A stretch of DNA of 25,480 nucleotides from Cladosporium sp. IMV 00045 (lineage: Eukaryota > Ascomycota > Dothideomycetes > Cladosporiales > Cladosporiaceae), in contig MSJI02000430.1 of NCBI GenBank assembly GCA_001931905.2, positions 29,072 to 54,551 on the forward strand, given 5' to 3'. Below are positions 1 through 9,052 of the stretch, one piece after another. Made by a program: the position numbers and the translations under genes. Within the stretch, counting starts at the first letter, position 1; every line of letters starts with the position of its first letter. A model generated the notes under the pieces. It saw only the letters and a program-made list of their open reading frames with translations. It searched no databases and had not been told where the DNA came from.

Positions 1-1
1 T

Positions 2-163
2 ACCGGCATGGGTCTGCAGGATTGCTTCATAACGGCGGGATTCGTGTCCGTCGTCTGCATGTCAACGTTCCTTGTTTTCATCTGGAAAGGCAAAGTGCTT
101 CGCAAGTTTTCTACCGAGGTGTACTGGACGTATGCTGCCAATAGTGTGATGGGGGTGCACTGA
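2..163 (+). CDS. MFS transporter, C-terminal end (5' part outside window)
   Basis: Reading from base 2 gives 53 uninterrupted codons ending in TGA at 161-163. The peptide begins TGMGLQDCFITAGFVSVVC and continues with one hydrophobic helix, then a basic GK-x-LRK segment and a short Y/W-containing tail. This matches the last transmembrane helix and cytosolic tail of fungal drug:H+ antiporter-like major facilitator superfamily proteins. Those often end in a G-(M/I)-Q-(D/N)-CF-(I/V)-x-AG helix followed by GK-x-x-R. Family knowledge places it in the plasma or vacuolar membrane. The substrate cannot be inferred from this fragment. The gene converges on the F-box gene, with only 46 bp between stop codons, so the 3' UTRs probably overlap. 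Confidence 0.75.
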   Translation, partial: TGMGLQDCFITAGFVSVVCMSTFLVFIWKGKVLRKFSTEVYWTYAANSVMGVH

Positions 164-209
164 AACCATACCATGATCTGCACCGTTCGAATATGATTCT
201 CATCATCTC

Positions 210-1996
210 TTAATTTCTGTCGCCACTCTGGTCATTCTCCTCTTTCCTAGTGCGAACGAAGATCTCTGGCCACATGTTGTGACTGACATATTCACAATCA
301 AAATTGAGGCGATGCGACTTTTCAGAGCAAACGAAATTGATATCCGAGTCCTGTGTATGATCGCCATCGTGCCTCCACAGACCGGTCGGTTGCGCGCCAT
401 GCAAGCAAATGCTTTCATCAAAGCAAAGTACCTGGATGGTATCGTTCTGAGGTATGACGAGAACCACGAATGAATCATTGATTTCGAGAAAGGTGTCCTC
501 GTCACTGATTTGAACTCTCTTCAGCGTTTCTTTGGGCAGGCTCCACTTGACGTAGGTTTTGGGCTGTGAGAATGTGGGAAAAGAGAATTTGTCGATGCCT
601 GCATTGCAGGGTTGAGCCAGTATTAAATCCATTGATGAATAAGCATAGCCGGGTCGGAAGATTGTCGTCTCAAATTGCAGGTCCTTCCAGATTGCTTGTT
701 TGGTGGTCTCTGTAAAGCTAGCGTCCTCGAGAGTTTCAAAAGGGTTCAAATAAGTCGTTTGATCGTTTAGAATCGTGAAACACGATGTTATGCAATCGTA
801 TTGCACCTGATGAGTGACGCCGTTATGCGATGCAACGAATGAATAGAGGCCTTTTCTGCCAGCTGGGCGAACTTTGTAGAAGCAAGTGTCAGCGATCCCA
901 CCCAGGACAGGCTGATCTGGAAAGCTTTCAATCTGTCCCTGAGTACAAACATGTTGACTCAGGATATCTCCGCTGAAAGAGAATCTCGTGACGCCCATCC
1001 GTGAGCGATGGAAATCCCGTTGATCCTTGATTAAATCGGTGACCAGGTTGAGTAAATCGATTGTTTCTCGAGCTGCGTTGACAATTACGCATTCAGGCGC
1101 TGTAGGTACTTGTCCTTGCGGCAAATCCTGGTTCCTGAAGGCAAATGATGTGGTTCTCGCTCGCGACTCATCGTGCATTATGATTGTATTCTCTTTTGTA
1201 CCATGGATGAGACAAGCAATGACCTTTTCATCGCCAGCCAGGGATCGTACGAGAGATGACGGGAGTCGAGTAGCCTTACGAACAACAGGCAAGCCGGTCA
1301 AAGATGCCACGTAAAGCACGCCAGTGAAAGTAGCGAACGCAAGCACGTCTGAAGTCAAAACTATTCCCGTGATATTCTCTCGAGCCTCCCCACAAATTCT
1401 GTAGACAGAGTCTCTCATAAGGTTATGCACGACAACCGTTTTGTCACCTCTTGGGGCGCCTTGGAGATATGCCATATATTTCCCTTTGAGGACAAACGAA
1501 TCTAGGCGAGAGCGAGCCTTGATGGATTCCAGATCATCGGGGATGACTTTAGAGCTGAACGGCCTTCCGAGTCGCAATGCTTGCCTGTGCCGAATCCTGG
1601 TCGCAAGATCAACGTGCGAGTCGACAAATGGAGGTTGTCCGGAGTCTGTAGGATCATGGTCTTGCATTCGTTTTAGAGCCACTTTGCATGTTTTCTCGGC
1701 TGACAAAACCCGATTCCACCGTCGGCTGACTCGACGTTTCGACCAGACATCGTATGGGCGAAGGTGGTCGAAGGTGCGAATGAGAAGTTCAAATGGCAAT
1801 CTTGCGAAAGGGTCATGCCTGTCCGATATCGCAGACTGGATGATAACGATTTCGTTATCGGTCAAGGTCAAAGTCAGGGCTCGCAAACTAGGTCACGTTA
1901 GCACAATGCCTTTAGTGAGGTCGCTGAGAGAACCTACGCAGCGTCTCGCTGAGTTGGCGGGATCTCCTTGAATTGCTGTACCAGACTGGCTGCCAT
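210..1996 (-). CDS. F-box protein, two exons, 578 aa
   Basis: Probable substrate adaptor of an SCF ubiquitin ligase. The large exon (1887..210) has no ATG before the F-box. It opens at a TTG, and an in-frame TGA lies just upstream. A 59-nt first exon supplies the start: ATG at 1996, exon 1996-1938, intron 1937-1888 (50 nt, GTAGGT donor, CTAAC branch, CTAG acceptor). The joined N-terminus begins MAASLVQQFKEIPPTQRDA and reads on in frame. The F-box is at about residues 45-85, with core FARLPFELLIRTFDHLRP and then RVSRRWNRVL. The remaining ~480 residues contain strand-like repeats (for example KYMAYLQG and VLYVASL) suggesting a beta-propeller-like substrate domain, but no clear WD40 signature. 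The substrate is unknown. The next gene upstream lies on the same strand 740 bp away, so this gene has its own promoter. Confidence 0.8.
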
Positions 1997-2735
1997 CTCT
2001 GTATGCCTAGGCTGCACAGATGGTAATACTCCTTGTATGCAGATATGCGTCTGGGCAATCGTCTGTTGCGGTCTTTCTATGATACTTCTTGTGGATCACA
2101 AGGCAAGCTGGAATGCGCTCGGTCGACGGCCTTGCCCTGTTATACACCGGTTTCGACGCGCAACGAGTCGTAGCTCCCTGCATACACCCTGACATGGGCC
2201 GTACTAGTTGAACATATTGAGTATCTAGTTTTGTTCGGTCGACCCGTCGTTTGCAGGTTTCACGCAGCGCTGTGCCACTTCGGCAAAGTCTTGGCGGTTC
2301 AACACGCGAGCTGTATTCATAGCGTAGGATGAGAACATCAGGCCTTGGAGTGAGAGCCATGGCTAAAGTACGTTATAGAAAATTGGTCTATCTAGCAATA
2401 CAGTCAGGTAGTATGAGTATTCGATTGTTTCATATACACGAGACACAAGCTGTAAGGCGGCTAAACATGCGATGTGTATCATAGGATGATGAAAACAACC
2501 TTGGAAAAGGTACAGCTGGGGTGTATCACATCAAACTGGACAATCCGACAGCTCATCTAGATGCCATGAGTGTCTGGTTGCTTCGTTTGCATTTGCAAAA
2601 AGCTATCTGAAGTATACAAAGGAAATAACCAACGCCTTGTCCAAATCATGAGTGGGGTATACATTCTGAACCGACTGATAGGTAGCCTCATTTCTCATCT
2701 CAAAAAACATCACAATCCATCCCTCGCGAGAGGGA
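1997..2735. other. Intergenic, 739 bp, no gene seen
   Basis: This stretch lies between the F-box start and the stop of the upstream gene on the same strand. It must hold the F-box promoter and the 3' UTR of the upstream gene. A 117-codon minus-strand open frame (2007-2360) has no recognisable domain and is probably chance. No tRNA, repeat or clear promoter motif was seen. Confidence 0.6.
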
Positions 2736-4061
2736 CTAGCGACGCACCGCATCGCACTGCTGAAGGAATCTGTAAATCCCCTCAATGCCCTGGTACTCGA
2801 GAGGAGTGCTCTTGTCCGACTGATAGTCGCTGCAAGAGCGCACCGACTCGAAGCCAGACGGGTCGGATAGCCAGAGATCCTCGGCTAGGACATCCTCGAG
2901 GCCAGACTCCGAGTGCGTGGAGTAGTGAGCGCTTTCGGAGGGTGTGAGCATGTCTTCAAGGTGCATGAATGGGCTCTGCTTTTGGGGCGCTGGCTCGTAT
3001 TCGAAGAGGCTCTCGCATTCGGAAGCTTCTTCGCTCGGTGCGAAAGGGAAGAGTAGAGCGATTTCTGTGCCCGCAAACGCGTCAAAGGCTTCGTCTTGCG
3101 TGACTGTTCCTCGTGTTATGTTGAGCTCCGCACACATCTTCTCTACCGTGTCCGCATCGCATCCAGGGAAATGGACGCGTAGGCTAGAGCCTTCATATGT
3201 TATTGGGAGATCTCCCAAGGCCGAGAGTCGATTGAGGTCGTTCAATACCGCGGCCAGGTCCTTGAGAGCGCGAGAGAAGTCCACAGACAGCACGTTGAGC
3301 AGACCGTCAGTGTTGAGGTGGTCGACAGACTTCTCAGTGCTTGAGCTGAAGCCAGCAAGACCGGTCAACGGCGTCAGGGCTGTGATGGTCGGGTTGACCT
3401 GGAAATCGATCCATGAGCCGGGAGTCGTAGCTGGAATCGAGCGCATCTTGCGGCCAGTCTCGTCTTGCAAGGCGGTCACAGCCTTGTAGCGCTTCTCACC
3501 TGTTGTGGGAGACACGCCATCAAACTGAGCTTTCTGTCCTGAGATGAAGAATGCGCGCACAGCCTGCGATACATTCTGCACAACCTGGGCTTGCGAAGCC
3601 GGTCCGTGTGAAAAGTGCCTGGCTCCCCCGATGCGGCCTCCTCCTAAGGTGTATCCTCCTGCTGTCCTGCCCAGCGTACCTCCCGTCAAGCTCGGACGGA
3701 GAGTAGAAGCGAAAGGTGCGCGGCCAGACGACTGGCCAATGGAGGCGCTGATCCTTGACTTGGGAAGGGAGGCGCGGTCGAACTTGGCTCCAGATCCAGT
3801 GCCGGTGGAGAAGTGTCGAACGGTGGCTTCAAGCGAGCCGCGAGCGGTGCTGTACCAGCGCGACTGGCTCTGTCGGATACGTGCAACTCGGTGGAGTGGT
3901 TGTTTGGGTGTGTTTCGTGCGAGTAAAGGCTCGAATTGTGCCTGACGGCCGGCGAGCTGCGCATCGAGTGCCTGAGAGGCCCTCTGGACGGCAGCCCGGA
4001 GGCTTTTGACATGCCTCGCTATGAGGCTATGCCAATGGACCATGCCAGGTATCGGCGGCAT
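2736..4061 (-). CDS. Fungal conserved protein, 'casein kinase II beta 2 subunit'-like, 441 aa
   Basis: Single exon with an ATG at 4061. I recognise the pattern of a Pezizomycotina family usually labelled 'casein kinase II beta 2 subunit'. It has a conserved block at residues 148-181 (ARHFSHGPASQAQVV, then VRAFFISGQKAQFDG) and a C-terminal EYQGIEGIYRFLQQCD-type motif. The label is doubtful. CK2-beta proteins carry a four-cysteine zinc finger with two CP-x-x-C-type pairs, and none is visible here; the few cysteines are scattered. Residues 1-90 are rich in R, S, A and Q with almost no acid (for example RHVKSLRAAVQRASQ and SRWYSTARGS), like a mitochondrial presequence. A Gly-rich stretch at 125-147 precedes the conserved block, and residues 345-420 are acidic and Ser-rich. 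It is divergent to SCAP across 469 bp. Molecular function is unknown. Confidence 0.65.
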   Translation of the reverse strand: MPPIPGMVHWHSLIARHVKSLRAAVQRASQALDAQLAGRQAQFEPLLARNTPKQPLHRVARIRQSQSRWYSTARGSLEATVRHFSTGTGSGAKFDRASLPKSRISASIGQSSGRAPFASTLRPSLTGGTLGRTAGGYTLGGGRIGGARHFSHGPASQAQVVQNVSQAVRAFFISGQKAQFDGVSPTTGEKRYKAVTALQDETGRKMRSIPATTPGSWIDFQVNPTITALTPLTGLAGFSSSTEKSVDHLNTDGLLNVLSVDFSRALKDLAAVLNDLNRLSALGDLPITYEGSSLRVHFPGCDADTVEKMCAELNITRGTVTQDEAFDAFAGTEIALLFPFAPSEEASECESLFEYEPAPQKQSPFMHLEDMLTPSESAHYSTHSESGLEDVLAEDLWLSDPSGFESVRSCSDYQSDKSTPLEYQGIEGIYRFLQQCDAVRR

Positions 4062-4530
4062 GATGAAGTGTTGTCGTGCTCAGCACTGGAGTGGAGGGGT
4101 GTTGTTGATGGATATGAGCAGACAGAAGCCACAGCCAGCTTAAGACTGACGAGTGACGATGATGTGGCAAACGACCTCGACAGGGTCCAAGGCGGGGGCG
4201 GATAAGGCGGGCTCGGATGGACTAGGACAAGAGCCGGCGCGACGCCAAAGCGCATTGACCTCTCACATCCAAGATGGTCTGATTGCGCTGATGTCGAAAG
4301 AAAAACGAGGAATGATTATTACAAACCTCTGTTCGTTCCCCTGACGTTGCCTTTTTGGGGAATATTAGCGAATCCGTTTCGTCGTGACATTACTGGTGCG
4401 CTGGAGACATTTCACTTACCACCTGGTCACATGTCTCCTCGCATAATGGCTTGCAGCTCGGTATAAGCACTTGGACGGCGGCCAAAGACACAATGCCAGC
4501 ATATGAAAGGCATCCACTCATTATTTCACC
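4062..4530. promoter_or_regulatory. Divergent promoter region, CK2-beta2-like gene / SCAP
   Basis: A 469-bp gap between two divergent start codons. On the SCAP side there is a TATA-like TATAAG at 4462-4467, and two ATGs at 4493 and 4503 upstream of the main start. A CACATG E-box-like hexamer lies near 4428-4433, in the type of sequence bHLH factors such as SREBP can bind. One hexamer is weak evidence of regulation. Confidence 0.4.
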
Positions 4531-4534
4531 ATGA
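4493..4534 (+). promoter_or_regulatory. Upstream ORF overlapping the SCAP start codon
   Basis: ATG at 4493 opens a 13-codon ORF (MPAYERHPLIISP) whose TGA (4532-4534) overlaps the SCAP ATG (4531-4533) as ATGA. This geometry permits termination-reinitiation. A second upstream ATG at 4503 is in another frame and runs to 4715, deep into the SCAP coding region. Both matter only if the transcript starts before 4493. The TATA-like element at 4462 would place initiation close to this point. Confidence 0.4.
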
Positions 4535-7500
4535 TCTGGTATCTCCTCTACCCACTCCGGGGGACAACTGCTCCCCCACGCCTATCAAAGGACCACTTCA
4601 TTCGCAAAGCTTTCTATCGACATGGAATGATTGTAGCCCAGCATTGGTTGCTGGCTATGCTGGCTTCTGTTGCCGTCGGTGTTGCACTCTCATATCCTAC
4701 GGTTTTCCTATCTGACAACCCTACTGCGGGCTTTACAAGCATCCCCCATCATGTCTGGACGACCGCCAAGCATGTTGATGCTACTCAGGGCGTGCGCGCC
4801 GATGTTGAGATGCGTCAGATCTGGGTACATGGCTCATATATGAGAGCACTGGAAAAAGATGTGCTCAAGAGCGCTCTCACGATTCAGCAAAGTCTCGTTG
4901 GAGGTGAGAAGCTGGCTTCTACCTTTCCCGAGCTTGGAGAGCAGCTCAAGTCGAGTGAGCTATCATGGGGATATCATTCGCCCCTCATGTACTGTATGCT
5001 TTTCCTATCGCCAAGAAATTACTTGTTTCGTGCCTCTGACACAGGCTTTAGGGAACAACTCGGCCGAAGCAATTGAAAACGATGTCGATATCGTACAAAC
5101 GGTCAACGAGCAATCTCGTAGCTCGTCATCTCTCAATGTCGCTCTGAGGCCTGCCTCCGTCCTAGCGGGAAAGACCTTTCACCATCGGAGACTTGTGGCC
5201 GCAGACGCTCTCGTGTTGACTCTGTTGAACAAAGTCGAAGATGGTGTTGGTGGCAAATGGCAAGACAAGATGCATTCACTCGAGGGCAGCGCCTGCGATG
5301 ATTGCACGCTTTACCCTCCTCATGGTGAAATCAGCCGCAGCCGAGTCTACGAATTCAGCTTCACACCTCTCAGCCTGCGAGAGAATATTGCGCTTGCTTT
5401 CGCCTATGGAGGCATGGCGCTGTACGTGCTATTGAGCCTTCGTCGTCTGAAGGCATTTCACAGTCGCTTTGGCCTGGTCGTCACCGCTATTACACAAATC
5501 ACAACATCAATTGTAGCCAGCTTCACCATCTGCGGCATGTTGAAGATCAATCTGGCCACCATTCCACAAAATGCGTATCCATTCATTGTTCTGATCATCG
5601 GCATAGAGAAGTAAGTCTTTAATTTATCTGGGTTTCCAAACACTCTGGCTCCTGGCGGCTGCTGACTTCTTCTCAACAGCATGTTTCGCTTGATCAATGC
5701 GATATTAGCCTATCCTCCAACAATGGCTACCGATTTGCGAATTGCCAACGCCCTGGGCGATGTTGGACCATTGTCAATCGCTACTGCAGCACAGAACCTC
5801 ATCATTCTCTGGCTGCTATCCACCATCGTATCTCCCGGCGTTGCGGCTTTCTGTGCCTACGCCATTATTGCCACTCTTTTCGACTCGTTTTTCCTACTCA
5901 CGTTTTTCGTTGCTGTTTTGAACGTCGATATCCGCCGCCTGGAGCTGCAGGATTCCATCGCGCGTTCCAATCAAGCAACTCAGAAGAAGCGGACATCACC
6001 CGCAAGTGGCACGTGGTTTGATGCCCTCATGCACGGCCGTGTACCCTTCAGCACTCGAATGGCAGGTTCTGCGGTCACTACCACGTTCATTCTGTCTCTC
6101 AACTACCACTTCTTCGAGAGAAAAGAGACCGCCATGAAATTCCGCCATCTTCTAGGCCTTTTTGTTGGGCACAATACCGAAGACCTAACGGAGTACGAAT
6201 CATTTTCTTCGCCACCAATGAATGCAACTCTCACCCCTGGCGAATGGATTCGGATGCAAGATTTTGGCACGGCGCAGGAGGTCATGCGCCTAGTAAAACC
6301 CGGTGCACATAACCTGGTCATACGAATCTTCTCTCCGCTCATCGTCGTCCTCTCTGGAGCCGACCGTACTGGCGTACCACAAGGCATGGAGGCCATAACA
6401 ACTGCTCTACGTGGGTTTGCCTTCCATCACTTCTACCCGTTTGCCGTCGTCGTGGTCTTCGTTGTGGCCTTCGTGGCTGTCTTGATGAACTTCCTTCTTT
6501 GGAACGAGGCATCAGATTCTTCGGCACAGGCAGAAGATCGGACTGAGGATGGCTTGAGCGTGCAGCACATCGAACTCCCGCACCGTCTGGATATCGTCAA
6601 GGTGGCCAGCACAAAGCAAGGCCATTTTTTGACTCTCGGGCTCGATCGGTCAATAGCAGCATCCATCTATGAGCGGGTACAGTCCATGTATCTCGTTGAC
6701 AACCTGACTGCCGAGCTGAACACAAGGCTCACCTGGCCTGTCCACAATATAGCGATCGACGACAGTGGCGAGTTGCTAGCTTTCCACTGCGCTAACGATG
6801 AAGTTCTCGTCTTTTCACGCGTTACGCGCAGGTTTCTCGACTGTTCATTCAGCTACCCGGACGATCACCCACCCGTCATGTTTGCTTTCGAGAACATGCA
6901 AACAGGACAGGGACTTCAGCAGTTCTTTATGCTGCTGACTTCCGGCGGCCGGAGCGCCAACGTGTCTCTCGATCATACGACAGCACCTTCAATCGCAACT
7001 CTCTCGGACAAACCACTGCTGGGCTCATCCATGATCAATCTGGAAGGCCTAAAGCGCCTCTTCACCGTTTCAGAGGAAGCACGCATGGAGTCTTTTATAT
7101 TCACGAACGGCGACTGGACACGTTGCACGTTTGGTGACTCTCAACCTCCTTCATTGAAAGACATCGCTGGCGCCGTTTCCATCAAGCCATATACAAGCAC
7201 CGACGACAACCTTCTCATCGTCACATCCAATTCCTCAAGCATCTACTTCGTCGACGCACAAAACCTATCCGTCGTCACATCCCTTCACCCCGTCAACAGC
7301 AATCCCAGCCCAACACCAAGCCTCATCCTCGGCCAGCGCACATTATGCGACGTCTGCGGCTCACCAGCATTACAAGACCTCGCTTTCGCAATCGAAACCC
7401 CCAGGAGCCGAACCCTCGTCCTGGAAACCCGCAGGCCACCCTTCGACGACACAGCAGCTTCGCCAAGCAGCATCTGCATCCACCACTCCAAACCGAACTG

Positions 7501-8116
7501 CAACACCATGAAAGACGCCAAAACCTCCACCACCACCCTCTCAAGCCCAGGAACCTGGCACGCCCTCCCCTCGCACGCAATCCTCGGCATCCGCAAACGC
7601 CCACCCCCACAACCCTCACCAACACCCTCCTCTACCCAACCAATCCCCTCCCCCAAGCCCCCCACACACCCCTCCCTCCGCAGCCGCCGCCCGCCGCAAC
7701 CCCCCAAACAAAAACCCAAACACCCCCGCCCCTCACCGCCCGCCGAAGAAGACGTCTGGGAAGCCTACAGCCTCTCCCTGCCCTCTTCCAGCAAGAACGA
7801 CGGCGAGAGCGAAGGCACGAGCCAGCGCGAAACCGATCTGCTAAAAACCCTCGACCTCGCCTACGACCACGACTCAGGCCTTTTCGTCACGAAACCGGGC
7901 CCTGCGGCGCTTCTGGACGCTTACGCCGTGGCGATTGCGTTTGGGAACGCGGTGAAAGTTCTGAGGGTGAAGCCGCCGAAATTGGCCGGTGGAGTGGGAG
8001 GGGTGGGAGGAGCGGATGGTGGTGGGTTGGATGGGCAGATTTCCGGCGGAGCTGTCGGTGGTGGGGGAAGCGTGGCGTCGCGGAGGAGGGGGACGGGGAA
8101 TGGGAGGAGGGGTTAG
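4531..8116 (+). CDS. SCAP: SREBP cleavage-activating protein (SCAP), 1152 aa, three exons
   Basis: Sterol sensor that escorts SREBP from the ER to its processing site (Scp1 in fission yeast). Exons are 4531-4993, 5052-5610 and 5680-8116. Intron 1 (58 nt) has a GTATGC donor, CTGAC branch and TTTAG acceptor. Intron 2 (69 nt) has GTAAGT, CTGAC and CAACAG. Both joins restore frame, giving SPLMYWNNSAEAIEND and VLIIGIENMFRLINA. The N-terminus MIWYLLYPLRG is typical of fungal SCAP. There is a first membrane helix at about 35-58, a long luminal loop, a five-helix sterol-sensing domain at about 268-425, two more hydrophobic segments, a last helix at about 592-616, and a cytosolic WD40-type C-terminus with weak repeats. 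Residues 978-1030 are an extreme Pro-rich insertion, and the last ~40 residues are Gly-rich ending in RRG. The start is supported by homology, although two upstream ATGs precede it. Confidence 0.92.
8088..8112 (+). promoter_or_regulatory. G-quadruplex-type motif at the SCAP stop codon
   Basis: Four G runs of 5, 4, 3 and 4 bases (8088-8092, 8095-8098, 8102-8104, 8109-8112) are separated by loops of 2, 3 and 4 bases, directly before the TAG at 8114-8116. They lie on the coding strand and would be in the mRNA. More G runs at 7996-8035 precede it. The pattern fits the G3+N1-7 rule. Any function is inference. Confidence 0.5.
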
Positions 8117-8400
8117 GAAGTGGGCAGGGAGCTAGTTGGTGATGCGTAGGGTGGGCGTGGTGTGCTGGTGGATGAGATGAGGTTCATACTGTTCGTTTCT
8201 TTCACTTGTCTTACTAGCGTTCTTCGTCCGTGTGTATTTAATTAGGAATTCAAAATGCATGCAGTTCACGCATACGCCGTACCTTTCATACGAGAGAGGA
8301 GGAAGTCGAGATGAAACCGCGAGCTGATGTTGGACAAGACTCGATGTCCACATACGTACACCCCTATTACCATCTCCCTGATAGTCTCTATCCTACAAAT

Positions 8401-8433
<33 letters not shown>

Positions 8434-9052
8434 AGAAATGAACGAGAAAAGCAGCGGAAAGGTGAAATCGAAAGTGAAAAACATTCAATAAAGAAGTCTA
8501 GATATAATAATAATAGCTTATCAAGTCAACCACAAGTTGACCGAAAAGAAGAAGAAAGAAGAGAAAATAGTCTGTATCCATGCCGGGTATCCGTTCTTTC
8601 TATAATAATGATAATAACAACTCAATCGCGCGCGCCGCTGTCCGGCCTTGTCTTTTTCCAACAAATCCCAATCCAAGCAAGAGGTGTTAGGACTAGTTTA
8701 GAGGAAAGAGGTGGTAGTCTAAGTAAGTAGATGATGTCGAGACGAAAGAAGAAAAAACTCCAGCGCTATCTCCTCTCGAGATGCGCATTTTGGTAAAATG
8801 GAAGAGAGATGCAAGATGTGTCTCTAATGCATGGCCGCTTGGTTCCCATGCTTTCCCCCGTCTAGTGCGATGCAAAAAGCAAGACAAGGTAGGTGATAAT
8901 AATGGTAATGATAATCAGATAGCCGTCCAAGCCGTTCAGTCGATGAAATGGTAATATCGAGAGAAGAAGAGAAAAAACAGATACGAAATGATTAGTAGTG
9001 CTTATCCTTCGTGAAGGATAGCCGTAAAGAGCGAAAGCCAATGCAAAAGCCC
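8117..9052. other. Convergent 3' flanks, 936 bp, microsatellites only
   Basis: This gap lies between the convergent stops of SCAP and the coiled-coil gene. It has no gene. It is A/T-rich with simple repeats: (TAG)11 at 8401-8433 and ATA/ATG triplet runs near 8505-8516 and 8602-8616. An AATAAA at 8487-8492 on the plus strand could be a polyadenylation signal for SCAP, about 370 nt past its stop. Confidence 0.6.
8401..8433 (+). repeat. (TAG)11 microsatellite
   Basis: Eleven perfect TAG units in the non-coding space between two convergent genes. No unit is interrupted, which suggests a recently expanded and probably length-variable locus. Confidence 0.95.

Noticed and set aside
210..1886. Use of the TTG at 1886 as the F-box start codon
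   Set aside because: Nuclear fungal genes start at ATG. The spliced mini-exon gives a better solution with all expected signals.
2007..2360. 117-codon minus-strand open frame
   Set aside because: No domain, its 5' context is unremarkable, it lies in the F-box promoter, and it runs into the ATG exon of the F-box gene region. Probably chance.
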